64,000 nucleotides of DNA from Amphritea pacifica (lineage in GTDB: Bacteria; Pseudomonadota; Gammaproteobacteria; Pseudomonadales; Balneatricaceae), in NCBI RefSeq assembly GCF_016924145.1, contig NZ_JAFFZO010000012.1, forward strand, positions 1-64,000. Reading direction: 5' to 3'. Below the pieces are notes generated by a model. The model searched no databases and was not told the DNA's origin. It was given only the letters and a program-made list of their open reading frames with translations. Every line of letters begins with the position of its first letter. The stretch's first letter is position 1. A program made the position numbers and the translations under genes. Shown one piece after another: positions 19,132 to 28,037 of the stretch.

Positions 19132-21594
19132 TCAGTTGGATTGCAGCTGTCGGTAGCCGCTGTGACGGTGGCTGATCAGTGCTGCAAGGGTAAACAGCAG
19201 CATCCCGGTTAGCGGCAGGATAAGCCAGATCCAGGGATGCAGCAGCAGAGGAAGATTCAACAGTCGATAGCTGATCAGGCCGGTGATTATCTCCGTTAAC
19301 ACAGCGGCCATCGCGCCGCTGGCGCAGCCCAGCAGGGCAAATTCGAGAATATCCAGTTGCCGGGTTTGTGCTGCGGTGCTCCCCAGCACCTGTAACAGGG
19401 CGTTTTCGTGACGCCGCTGTTCCAGTTCCTGTGATACCAGAAGTTGCACCAGAACGATGCCGGCACACAGGGTTATGCCAAGGATCAGGGTCGATGCCTG
19501 AATCAGGCGATCGATCAGCTCACTCGCCTGATTGATCCACTGACTGACATCGATCAGCGTCAGCGAAGGGAAACGTTTGAGCAGTTCGCGGCTTAACCCC
19601 GCCTGCTTATCTGATAACCGGAAACTGGTGATATAAGTCTGTGGATAGTTCTGCAGCACACCAGGGCTGAAAATCATATAGAAATTTGGCCGGAAAGAGC
19701 GCCACTCAACTTTACGGGTGTTGCTGATCGTCGCGCTAAACGAATCGCCTCCCACCTCAAAGGTGATTTTGTCGCCCAGTTTTAAACCGAGATTGGCTGC
19801 CAGTTGCTGTTCGACGGAGATCAGACCCTCCTGAGTATCAGCGGGCCACCAGGCACCACTCACCAGTTCATTGTGCGCTGGCGCTTTGGCTAACCAGCTC
19901 AGGTTTAGCTCGCGCTTTAAAGCATTGTTTTCCAGCTGATCCTGATCCAGAACCCGTTCTGGAGGCTGGCCATTAATTGCGGTGATCCGACCCCGTATCA
20001 TTGGATAGAGGTCCGTTTCTATTCCTGAATCCGTAAGAAACTGGCTTAGCGGTTGCAACTCCCAGGGCTGGATGTTGATAACAAACTGATTGGGGGTGTT
20101 TACCGGTAGCTGAGCTCGCCAGCGGTTAACCAGCTCGGTCTGGCTGATCAGCAGGCTGCATAGCAATGTCAGTAACAGGCACATAATACCCAGCTGCACC
20201 CGGTGCCACTGACGTTGCTGGCGGATGCGGTAACTGAGCAGACGTCCCAGGCGAAACCGTCGGGCTAACAACCGGCCAGCCGGGGGCAGCAGCAGGCTGG
20301 CACAAAGGCCGGCCAGCAGGATGGTGACGACGCTTAACAGCGTGGCGGCAAGGGCATGGGTGACCGACCCCAGGTAGAGGGCAATCACGGCACCTGATAG
20401 AAACAGTATAACCAGCCGGACGGGCCAGCTGAGCCCCTGATGGCTGAGCTGATCATGGCGCAGCAATCCCATCACTGGAATCCGGCTGATCTGCAGTAGT
20501 GGTGAATAGCCTATGGCCAGCAGTAACGCCAGGCTCAGCAACGGGCCGGTAGCGGTTAAGCGATAATCGGGGGAGGGTAGCCCTGAGGGGAGCAGCGGCT
20601 GTAGTACGGAGCCGGTCAGTTGCAGCAACAGCAGACCTGCGATCACGCCGATAAGGGCGGCCAGCAGCCAGCCAAGCAGCAACTTTATCAGATATAACTG
20701 CAGTATCTGTCGTGGTTTCATTCCCAGGCTCTGCAGCAGGGCGCTGCGGCGATACTGTGCGCTGCTATAGCGCCTCAGGCTGAGGGTGATCAGCAGACCA
20801 CACAGCAGTATGCCAAACAGGGAGGTCATACGCAGAAAGCCTGACGCGTTTTGCATCGCCCCGGATGCCAGCGGCTGATCTTCATAGACTGACCAGAGCC
20901 GCTGTTGTGGTGTCAGGGTTTGCTGCAGTCGGGCGTGAAAATCCCTGATCTGCTGTTCCGGGCCGCTGAACAGCGTCCGGTAGCCGATCCGGCTACCCGG
21001 CTGAATCACCCGGGTGGCGGCCAGGTCTTGCCGATTGATCAGAAGTTGCGGGCTGAAACTGCGAAACCCGGTGCCGCGGTCGGGTGAGCTGATCACAGCC
21101 GCGGTAATTTTCAGCTGTGAATATCCCAGCGTGATGGTTTCGCCAACACTGATCCCCAGCCGCTCTAACAGTTGCTGTTCGGCCCAGGCGGTCCCCTGAG
21201 CGGGTATCCGGGTCGATTGAGGGGGCTGGGTAACGATCTCCCCCCGGAGCGGATAGGGGGAGGCGACAGCCCTGACAGAACTCAACAGCATCTGCTCATC
21301 GGTGCTCACCATGGTGGAAAACTGAATGACGCTGCTGTGTTGCAAACCCTGCTCAGATGCCGCTGTCAGCAGGTTGGTGGGGATTGGCTGACTGTCACTC
21401 AGGCTGAGATCGGCCCCCAGCATTAACGCGCTTTGGCGGTTCAGCCCTTTTTCCAGCTGATTGCCCAGCAAGGTGAGGAAGCTGGCCAGGGTTGTTGCCA
21501 GGAACAGCGCCAGTAGCAGTGCCCGCCACTCAAAGGTTCGCAGGTCGGATCGGCTCTGTTTCAGGGTCAGACGGATAAGTTGTGATGATCTCAT
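19132..21594 (-). CDS. ybbP: ABC transporter permease, YbbP/FtsX family
   Basis: This inner-membrane permease of the MacB/FtsX type has 820 residues: a TM helix near the N-terminus, a large periplasmic domain, a central TM cluster, a second periplasmic domain, and C-terminal TM helices containing LILGITLCAGIVLVQLLV. I chose ATG 21594 (MRSSQLIRLTLKQSRSDLR), which starts 1 bp after the stop of the ATPase gene; the longer frame overlaps that gene without reason. It forms a pair with YbbA next to tesA, the same arrangement as E. coli ybbA-ybbP-tesA. The substrate is unknown. Confidence 0.88.
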   Translation of the reverse strand: MRSSQLIRLTLKQSRSDLRTFEWRALLLALFLATTLASFLTLLGNQLEKGLNRQSALMLGADLSLSDSQPIPTNLLTAASEQGLQHSSVIQFSTMVSTDEQMLLSSVRAVASPYPLRGEIVTQPPQSTRIPAQGTAWAEQQLLERLGISVGETITLGYSQLKITAAVISSPDRGTGFRSFSPQLLINRQDLAATRVIQPGSRIGYRTLFSGPEQQIRDFHARLQQTLTPQQRLWSVYEDQPLASGAMQNASGFLRMTSLFGILLCGLLITLSLRRYSSAQYRRSALLQSLGMKPRQILQLYLIKLLLGWLLAALIGVIAGLLLLQLTGSVLQPLLPSGLPSPDYRLTATGPLLSLALLLAIGYSPLLQISRIPVMGLLRHDQLSHQGLSWPVRLVILFLSGAVIALYLGSVTHALAATLLSVVTILLAGLCASLLLPPAGRLLARRFRLGRLLSYRIRQQRQWHRVQLGIMCLLLTLLCSLLISQTELVNRWRAQLPVNTPNQFVINIQPWELQPLSQFLTDSGIETDLYPMIRGRITAINGQPPERVLDQDQLENNALKRELNLSWLAKAPAHNELVSGAWWPADTQEGLISVEQQLAANLGLKLGDKITFEVGGDSFSATISNTRKVEWRSFRPNFYMIFSPGVLQNYPQTYITSFRLSDKQAGLSRELLKRFPSLTLIDVSQWINQASELIDRLIQASTLILGITLCAGIVLVQLLVSQELEQRRHENALLQVLGSTAAQTRQLDILEFALLGCASGAMAAVLTEIITGLISYRLLNLPLLLHPWIWLILPLTGMLLFTLAALISHRHSGYRQLQSN

Positions 21595-21595
21595 C

Positions 21596-22279
21596 CTATT
21601 GCTCCTGCAGACGTCCGTTATGCAGGTAGAGTCGCCGCTGGCAGCGTTGGGCCAGAGAGGTATCATGGGTGATCAGAATCAGCGTGGTGTTGAGTTGCTG
21701 ATTGAGCTGAAACAGCTGCTCAATGATCTCGGTGCCGGTTTGTTCATCCAGATTACCGGTGGGCTCATCGGCGAATAACAGACTGGGTTGCGTGGCAAAT
21801 GCCCGGGCGATCGCGACCCGCTGCTGTTCCCCGCCGGAGAGACGCGCGGGGGTATGCTGGTGTCGCGCCTGAAGGCCAACCCGGTCAAGCCAGTCTGCAG
21901 CCTGCTGTTCAGGGTAGGGGTGCCCCTGTATTTCCAGGGCTAACTGGACATTATCCAGCGCTGTCAGTTCCGGCAATAGCTGAAATGACTGAAACACAAA
22001 GCTGATATGGTTGGCCCGCATTTCGGCACGGGAGTGCTCATCGAGTCCGGCCAGTGGCTGACCCAACAGTTCAACTGAGCCTTTACTTGGTTCGTCTAGT
22101 CCTGCCAGAATACTTAGCAGGGTCGATTTGCCTGCGCCGGATGGGCCGATAATAGCGATGCTCTCGCCAGCCTCGGCGCGCAGGCTGATATCAGTAAAAA
22201 TATCCAATCCACCGCTCTGGTCTGCAAACGTTTTCGCCAGGGCATTGGCAATCAATACAGCACTGGGTTCGGGAGTCAT
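21596..22279 (-). CDS. ybbA: ABC transporter ATP-binding protein, YbbA/LolD-like
   Basis: This cytoplasmic ATPase of the YbbAP transporter has 227 residues with Walker [11 protein letters not shown]-loop [11 protein letters not shown], signature [16 protein letters not shown], Walker [13 protein letters not shown] and the H-loop LITHD. Several ATGs precede the domain. I chose 22279 because AGAGA lies 7 bp upstream and earlier starts would run deep into tesA. The start is only 2 bp from the divergent tesA start. Confidence 0.9.
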   Translation of the reverse strand: MTPEPSAVLIANALAKTFADQSGGLDIFTDISLRAEAGESIAIIGPSGAGKSTLLSILAGLDEPSKGSVELLGQPLAGLDEHSRAEMRANHISFVFQSFQLLPELTALDNVQLALEIQGHPYPEQQAADWLDRVGLQARHQHTPARLSGGEQQRVAIARAFATQPSLLFADEPTGNLDEQTGTEIIEQLFQLNQQLNTTLILITHDTSLAQRCQRRLYLHNGRLQEQ

Positions 22280-22280
22280 C

Positions 22281-22898
22281 ATGTCATCTCTTTTTGGAAT
22301 CATCTTGTTACTGGTGTCTAGCTTAGCATGGAGCGGTACCGTTTTAGTCATGGGTGACAGCCTTTCTGCTGCATACGGAATACCTAAAGACAGAGGCTGG
22401 GTCACACTGCTTGAACAGCGGCTGAACGATAGTCAGTTCGACTATCAGGTGGTTAATGCCAGTATCAGCGGAGAGACAACCCATGGCGGTATTACGCGTT
22501 TGCCCGCCCTTCTGGATCAGTATCAGCCAGACATCGTACTGCTGGAACTGGGGGCCAATGACGGTTTGCGGGGGGCTCCTTTGCCGGTTATAAAGAACAA
22601 TCTCAGTCAGTTGGTGAGTCAGTCTCAGTCCGCCGGAGCCCGGGTGTTGTTACTGGAGATGCGTATACCGCCCAATTATGGCCCTCGCTACAGCGACGGC
22701 TTTAGCGGGCTCTTTGCCCAGGTAGCGGAACAGCGGGGCGTGCCGATGGTGCCGTTTTTTATGGCTTCAGTGGTGTTGCAACCGCAACTGATGCAGGCGG
22801 ATGGTCTGCACCCTAATGCGCAGGCTCAGCCGGAGCTCCTTGATCAGGTATGGCCCTTTCTGAAGCGCTTGTTGCCGCCTCAGAACCAAGCGGGATAA
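22281..22898 (+). CDS. tesA: Multifunctional acyl-CoA thioesterase I / lysophospholipase / arylesterase
   Basis: This periplasmic GDSL-family hydrolase has 205 residues. The signal peptide (MSSLFGIILLLVSSLAWSG) is followed by block I MGDSLSAAYGI with the nucleophilic serine, block III GANDGLRG, and block V DGLHPNAQAQ with the catalytic Asp and His. I chose ATG 22281, with GGGAG 5 bp upstream, because it gives a clean signal peptide; upstream codons lie antisense to ybbA. The 3' end overlaps the oppositely directed histidine kinase gene by 86 bp. Confidence 0.93.
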   Translation: MSSLFGIILLLVSSLAWSGTVLVMGDSLSAAYGIPKDRGWVTLLEQRLNDSQFDYQVVNASISGETTHGGITRLPALLDQYQPDIVLLELGANDGLRGAPLPVIKNNLSQLVSQSQSAGARVLLLEMRIPPNYGPRYSDGFSGLFAQVAEQRGVPMVPFFMASVVLQPQLMQADGLHPNAQAQPELLDQVWPFLKRLLPPQNQAG

Positions 22899-24570
22899 CC
22901 ACGATTATCCGGATACCCCGGTCGTGATTTTTACTGATCTGAAACACGCCTCCCAGCGCTCTGACCCGTTCGCGCATACCGATCAGACCAAAGCCCTTTT
23001 TGAAGGCATCCTGTTCGATATCGAAACTGCAGCCATCGTCACTGATCATAACCTCCAGACGGTCGCCACTGATCTCTTTTCGTTGTCCCTGTGAGGTTCT
23101 GTGAATATCAAGCCAGACGTTGCGCGCCTGAGCGTATTTGATGATATTGCTGAATGCTTCCTGCACCAGACGGAACAGTGTGATGTTGTAATCTTCCGAC
23201 ATCTCGTTGAGTGCACCGCGGTAGTCATGATGCAGGGTGATGCCATGTTCGGCTAAGCGGTTAGAGACAATACACTCCTGAATCGCGTCAATCAGGCCCA
23301 GATCGTCAAGGGCAGACGGGCGTAATGCCCGCATCATTCCATAGGTAACATCATAAATATTCTGAGCGATCGCATCGATCGATTCGGCTGTCTGGTTGAC
23401 CAGGCTGTTCTCTTCCGGGTGCACCCGCTTGAGGATTTTGGCATCGGTTCTGATCGCTGTCAGCGATTGCCCCAGTTCATCATGCAGCTCGCGTGACAGG
23501 TTGCGCCGTTCCTTTTCCTGTACCGCCAGCACCTGATGGGTCAGGCGACGATTTTCCACTAACTGTTCCCGTAGTTCGCGGGTACGGGTATGGATCCGCA
23601 CTTCCAGTTGCTGACGTTCATTTTTCAGCGTCTCGTAGATGGATGAGTGTTCGATAGCCGCTTTCACTTTCTGCCGCAGATAGGCAGTCAGCATAAAATA
23701 GACCGCGAGTGATGCTGATAACAGGATCAGCAACATCCCCAGGTTGATATTTTTGGGGCCGAACTTATGCACAATTTTGATCCTGAACGACTGGCCAAAA
23801 CGAGTGACGGTGCGCTGCTCTTCAAGGGTGGGGAGCCAGATAGGCAACCGGGTGGTTGCTTCTGAAAGATGCTGATCAAGAATCTCACCATTCTCATCCA
23901 TCAGGCTGATACTGGCATGTTCGGAAAGGAAACTGGTGTTTGGCAGCATCCCCTCAGTATCAATGATCAGTGATGCGATATAGAGGTTGTCGGCTGAGGG
24001 GGCCGTATTGCGTTCAAAGAACGCCAGGAACAGACCATATCCGGTTTTGTTGTTGTCCAGAGTGAAAGGGGGGGAGGTCACCGGCTGATGATACTTACGC
24101 ACGAAACGGATGGTTTCGGTAAACACAGGATCAGTCAGCAGATCTTTGTTCAGCAGATAGCGGGTATCCGGGTTGAGGGGTTCGATAAACGTGATGGGAA
24201 AGCGGACACTGAAGTCATCCCGGGTCGGGTCAATACGGAAATCTTCTGCTCTGCCAAAATTGCTGCCGTCCACTTTCTGCTGTCGTTGAATCTGCAGCCT
24301 TTCGATATGTGGGTAACGTTTGCGCATCTCGTTGGCAAAGCTGCGAATCGATTCCTGATCGTTGGGTGATGATGACACCAGTACGGTAAAGCTCTGGAGC
24401 AGCACTTCATTAATATAGGCTTTTTCGTAAATCGATGAATATACGAACTGCGCATCATTACTGAGATCTTTTTTGAGCCTGCTGTAGTCAGCATACAGGC
24501 TTAGCCCTGCCATCATAAGGGTCAGCATTAACCAGCCCGTGGTAATGAAGGGAAAATAGCTTCTTTGCAT
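22813..24570 (-). CDS. Orphan sensor histidine kinase, NarX/UhpB (HisKA_3) type
   Basis: This 585-residue inner-membrane kinase has TM1 (about 10-28), a periplasmic sensor (30-265) and TM2 (about 275-297, NINLGMLLILLSASLAVYFM). A coiled coil (LKNERQQLEVRIHTRTRELR) leads into a HisKA_3 phospho-acceptor at H363 in RELHDELGQSLTAIRTD. The ATPase domain shows FNAI-type helix residues QEAFSNIIKYAQA and the segment KGFGLIGMRERV. Kinases of this class pair with LuxR-type regulators, but none lies next to it, so its partner must be elsewhere. Its last 86 bp overlap the end of tesA. The ligand is unknown. Confidence 0.85.
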   Translation of the reverse strand: MQRSYFPFITTGWLMLTLMMAGLSLYADYSRLKKDLSNDAQFVYSSIYEKAYINEVLLQSFTVLVSSSPNDQESIRSFANEMRKRYPHIERLQIQRQQKVDGSNFGRAEDFRIDPTRDDFSVRFPITFIEPLNPDTRYLLNKDLLTDPVFTETIRFVRKYHQPVTSPPFTLDNNKTGYGLFLAFFERNTAPSADNLYIASLIIDTEGMLPNTSFLSEHASISLMDENGEILDQHLSEATTRLPIWLPTLEEQRTVTRFGQSFRIKIVHKFGPKNINLGMLLILLSASLAVYFMLTAYLRQKVKAAIEHSSIYETLKNERQQLEVRIHTRTRELREQLVENRRLTHQVLAVQEKERRNLSRELHDELGQSLTAIRTDAKILKRVHPEENSLVNQTAESIDAIAQNIYDVTYGMMRALRPSALDDLGLIDAIQECIVSNRLAEHGITLHHDYRGALNEMSEDYNITLFRLVQEAFSNIIKYAQARNVWLDIHRTSQGQRKEISGDRLEVMISDDGCSFDIEQDAFKKGFGLIGMRERVRALGGVFQISKNHDRGIRIIVVIPLGSEAATSASERAIPDQGAPAEPAH

Positions 24571-24646
24571 CGGTGTTGTTGTGTTCCGTGATCAGTTTAT
24601 GAAATCCATATCATCGGCTAAGTGTAAACTATTTATTCCCAGAGCC

Positions 24647-24674
24647 AAAAAAAAAGCGCCGAAGCACTTTTTTT
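24647..24674. terminator. Terminator of ilvE with a UUCG loop
   Basis: On the - strand, AAAGTGC-TTCG-GCGCTTT is followed by a run of T. The A-tract before it makes it usable in both directions. It lies 24 bp after the ilvE stop and between ilvE and the kinase start. Confidence 0.88.
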
Positions 24675-24697
24675 GTGTGTGTGGTGACAAACCAACC

Positions 24698-25693
24698 TCA
24701 GATGCGGGTGAGCCAGCCGTGGGTGTCTTCTGCCAGACCCCATTGAATATTGTTCAGTGCCTGACGCAGTTTCAGGGTTGTTGCGCCGATACCGCCATTG
24801 CCCACCGGGTGCTCTTTACCCTTGTGAATCAACGTGCCAACCGGAGTCAGTACCGCTGCAGTCCCTGACAGTGCTGCCTCACAGCCCGGTTTGGCTGCGC
24901 GCTCCAGTAACTCATCAATCGTTAACGGGCGTTCCTGGACATCCATACCCAGATCCCGGGCGATGGTCAGAATGGAATCGCGGGTCACGCCATGCAGAAA
25001 GCTTTCATCCAGTGCTTTGGTAATCACCTGATTGCCATCGATCAGCAGAAAGTTGGCGGCGCCGGTTTCCTGAACATCGCCACCGGGGCAGAACAGCACC
25101 TGGTCAGCATTAAGTTCCTGTTTGGCTTTCATAATCGGGCGTAGTGCGCTGGCGTAGTTGCCACCACTCTTAATCATTCCCATGTGGGCGGCGCAGCGGG
25201 CACCGTTCTCTTCCAGCAATAGCCGTAGCGTGGTATCGCCTCCGGCAAAATAATCCCCCACCGGCGACAGCAGAATATACTGGCAGGAGGTGACAGAAGG
25301 GGTTGCAGCCTTACCAATCGCTGGCTCTGTGCCGAAATGGGTTGGGCGTATATACATTGAACCCGGAGGCTCTGGTACTTCATCCTTAAAGCGGCTAACA
25401 ATATCGATAATCATCTGACCGGTGGCGGCTTTATCTATCTCTGGCAGAGCCAGTAACTGGCTGCTTTGAGAAAAGCGCTCGAGATTACGGTCCATGCGGA
25501 AGATATTGATTGATCCATCCTGATGACGGAACGCCTTGAGGCCCTCAAAACAGGTGCTGGAATAGTGCAGTACATGTGCTCCCGGGTGCAGCTGCAGGCT
25601 ATCGCTGCTGACGACCTCAGCTGCGCTCCAGCTGTTGCCATCAAACCAGGAGATTGCCATTTCCGGCATAAACACAGTTCCAAAAGCTGCCAT
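24698..25693 (-). CDS. ilvE: Branched-chain amino acid aminotransferase
   Basis: This PLP fold-type IV enzyme carries out the last step of valine, leucine and isoleucine synthesis. The 331 residues contain HYSSTCFEGLKAFR (about 42-55), NIFRMDRNLERF, YIRPTHFGTEP, the segment SGGNYASALRPIMKAK with the PLP lysine, and the glycine-rich GCEAALSGTAAVLTPVG. It resembles the longer BCAT class more than the 308-residue E. coli IlvE. Divergent from waaC. In Pseudomonas ilvE also neighbours the heptosyltransferase genes. Confidence 0.92.
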   Translation of the reverse strand: MAAFGTVFMPEMAISWFDGNSWSAAEVVSSDSLQLHPGAHVLHYSSTCFEGLKAFRHQDGSINIFRMDRNLERFSQSSQLLALPEIDKAATGQMIIDIVSRFKDEVPEPPGSMYIRPTHFGTEPAIGKAATPSVTSCQYILLSPVGDYFAGGDTTLRLLLEENGARCAAHMGMIKSGGNYASALRPIMKAKQELNADQVLFCPGGDVQETGAANFLLIDGNQVITKALDESFLHGVTRDSILTIARDLGMDVQERPLTIDELLERAAKPGCEAALSGTAAVLTPVGTLIHKGKEHPVGNGGIGATTLKLRQALNNIQWGLAEDTHGWLTRI

Positions 25694-25903
25694 TGGTTAC
25701 CTCGAAAAGATAATAAGTTGATTGATCTGTTGCACGCAGCGTGATTCAGAGAAATTTTCAGGCCAATGATTGTAATCAGCAATGATTAAAAAGGGAATCG
25801 GCTACCGAATAATAAAGCGGGATAAAACTAAGAAAATTAACCTGAAAGCAGCGTAATCCTCTGTGATTCCGTGCCGCAGATCCCGTAGCTATCCTCCGGA
25901 TGG

Positions 25904-25931
25904 GTGAACTGTGAATGATAAATGGTATACT
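25904..25931 (+). promoter_or_regulatory. Extended -10 promoter of waaC
   Basis: TGGTATACT at 25923-25931 is an extended -10 element. GTGAAC at 25904-25909, 16 bp upstream, is a weak -35. It lies 41 bp before the chosen waaC start. Confidence 0.5.
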
Positions 25932-25971
25932 GCGGCCTTACTCAACGCCTCTGAAACAGACAGGAATCCCC

Positions 25972-26973
25972 TTGAAAGTTCTGATTGTGAAAACCTCATC
26001 CATGGGGGATGTTATCCACACCCTGCCGGCGCTTACGGATGCGGTAAACGCTATCCCCGGTATTCGGTTTGACTGGGTCGTGGAGGAGGGGTTTGCTGAA
26101 ATTCCCCAGTGGCATTTTGCCGTTGATAAGGTGATACCGGTGGCGATCCGCCGCTGGCGCAAAAATCTCTGGAAGACATTTACCAGTGGCGAGTGGAAAC
26201 GCTATCGTGCGGCGTTGTCTGAGACCGATTATGATCTGGTGATCGATGCTCAGGGGCTTTTGAAAAGCGCGATGCTGGTGACCCGTTACAGTCGGGGGGT
26301 GAGTTGCGGCTACGATAAACATTCGGCCCGGGAGTCTCAGGCTGCGTGGTTTTATCAGCGCAAAATTAACGTCAGCAAAGATCAGCATGCGGTCGAACGC
26401 ACCCGACAGCTGTTTGCCGGGGCGCTGGGTTACGAGATTCAGGGACGTGGTGACTTCGCCATTCGTAAACACTTTATGCCTGAACAGGCCGCCGCATCGG
26501 ATTATCTGGTTTTTCTTCACAGCACCACCCGTTTTGATAAACACTGGCCGGAGCTCTATTGGCTGGAGCTGATCGATAAAGCGACTACTACAGGGTGGAA
26601 GATCAAACTGCCCTGGGGGAACCCTGATGAGAAAGCGCGGGCAGAGCGACTGGCCCGGCATAATGATGCCGTTGAGGTGCTGCCCAAACTAAACCTGGCT
26701 CAGGTGACGCAGGTTCTGGCAGGCGCTGCCGGGTGTGTATCGGTGGATACCGGCCTGTCGCATATGGCTGCCGCACTGGACCGCCCCAATGTGATTCTGT
26801 TTGGCCCCACTGACCCGGGACTGGTGGGTGGTTATGGTAAGGATCAGATCTGCTTAGAGGCGAAAACTCAGGCTGACAGCGGCCGCGATGTCGAGCCTGC
26901 CGTGTTTGCTAATCTGACGCCGGAGATTGTCTGGCGCACCCTGACATCCCAGTGTTTTAAGGTTAAGGATTAG
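25972..26973 (+). CDS. waaC: LPS heptosyltransferase I
   Basis: This GT9 enzyme adds the first L,D-heptose to Kdo2-lipid A on the cytoplasmic face. The 333 residues start with the family signature MKVLIVKTSSMGDVIHTLPA and contain VIDAQGLLKSA and the C-terminal nucleotide-binding stretch SVDTGLSHMAAALDRPNVILFGPTDP. I chose the TTG at 25972, with AGGA 6 bp upstream, because it aligns with the E. coli WaaC start; an ATG at 25915 would add 19 residues that no homologue needs. It leads the LPS gene series. No waaF (heptosyltransferase II) follows here. Confidence 0.92.
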   Translation: MKVLIVKTSSMGDVIHTLPALTDAVNAIPGIRFDWVVEEGFAEIPQWHFAVDKVIPVAIRRWRKNLWKTFTSGEWKRYRAALSETDYDLVIDAQGLLKSAMLVTRYSRGVSCGYDKHSARESQAAWFYQRKINVSKDQHAVERTRQLFAGALGYEIQGRGDFAIRKHFMPEQAAASDYLVFLHSTTRFDKHWPELYWLELIDKATTTGWKIKLPWGNPDEKARAERLARHNDAVEVLPKLNLAQVTQVLAGAAGCVSVDTGLSHMAAALDRPNVILFGPTDPGLVGGYGKDQICLEAKTQADSGRDVEPAVFANLTPEIVWRTLTSQCFKVKD

Positions 26974-26975
26974 AG

Positions 26976-28010
26976 ATGCCCCGTTCTGTTTATTTCGTCT
27001 CGACTCTGCTGCATCTGTTTACTGCAACAGCGATTGCCGGGGAGCGAAACAACGAGAAAGCTGTTTTAGTTTTTATCGATCAGCCTGAGGGCAAAGTTCC
27101 ACAGATCTTTAACCTGGTGCAACAGTGGGAGTTGTCTCCTTTTGCCGAACAGCATCTGTTTTATGGGCGCCTGAAAGGAGGGTTAAGCAAGCTGAAAAAG
27201 AGGCGGCAACTGTTTCGCGATATAAAACAGTTAATGGAACGCCTCCAGCCGACACATATTTTTGTGGGAAATGATCGTCGTATCGAGTTTCAGTATGCAA
27301 TGCATATCGCCAGTTCGAGTGGCAAGCGTGCCGTCGGCCACTATATGGACGAGGGAACCTTCACCTATGTTGGCCGCCAGGCATCCAGTGGCATGGGCGA
27401 TGTGGTTGTGGATAACCTCCTTAAAAAGCTGTTCTATGGCCTGTGGTGGAAAAATCCCCTGACGGTGGGTGAATCTGCATGGATAAGTGAGATACATGTC
27501 GCCTTTCCAGAGTTGATAGACCCGCGCCTGCGGTCAAAAACGGTACACTGTCTTTCTGCGCAGAGCTTTCAATCGGCCTCTTTGAAGCAACTATCACGGA
27601 TGATGCTTCAGGAAAATGGTGTGAACGAGGAGCAGGTCAGGTTGCTTGATGTGCTCATAACGCTTCCCCATGAGTCCCTGTTTGAGAAAAACAATGGTTA
27701 TAAGGAAAAGATACTGACACTGACTGCTGAACTTAAGGGTAATGTCGCGGTTAAATATCATCCACGCAATAGCTGTGAGGATGCTCTTGGATTAAAGCAA
27801 TATGGTGTTGAACTTCTGCCCTCATCGGTTAGTTATGAGGCCATTCTGCCACTGCTTAAAAGAGAGGTTCGAATCATTGGAGATGTATCCTCGACGCTGT
27901 TATTAACACGCTGGCTGAGGCCTGAAATTGAAGCGATCTCATATCGCAATGGCACAGAAAACAGCAGGTTTGAGCAACTGTTCAGCGATCTTGGGATACA
28001 GGTGCGTTAA
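26976..28010 (+). CDS. Putative sialyltransferase-like glycosyltransferase (GT52/polysialyltransferase type)
   Basis: This 344-residue cytoplasmic GT-B-type enzyme has the three short motifs shared by bacterial sialyl- and polysialyltransferases: an acidic-acidic-Gly motif (DEG, 125-127, in HYMDEGTFTYV), HP (262-263, in VKYHPRN) and a serine pair (305-306, in IGDVSSTLLL). The N-terminal strand plus helix FVSTLLHLFTATAIA resembles the donor-domain start of that group. It begins 2 bp after waaC and leads the variable outer-core cassette. No CMP-sialic acid genes are in the window, so the donor is open; a CMP-Kdo or other CMP-sugar is possible. Confidence 0.65.
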   Translation: MPRSVYFVSTLLHLFTATAIAGERNNEKAVLVFIDQPEGKVPQIFNLVQQWELSPFAEQHLFYGRLKGGLSKLKKRRQLFRDIKQLMERLQPTHIFVGNDRRIEFQYAMHIASSSGKRAVGHYMDEGTFTYVGRQASSGMGDVVVDNLLKKLFYGLWWKNPLTVGESAWISEIHVAFPELIDPRLRSKTVHCLSAQSFQSASLKQLSRMMLQENGVNEEQVRLLDVLITLPHESLFEKNNGYKEKILTLTAELKGNVAVKYHPRNSCEDALGLKQYGVELLPSSVSYEAILPLLKREVRIIGDVSSTLLLTRWLRPEIEAISYRNGTENSRFEQLFSDLGIQVR

Positions 28011-28037
28011 CAGGCTCAGGCGGACTAAGGAAAAGCG

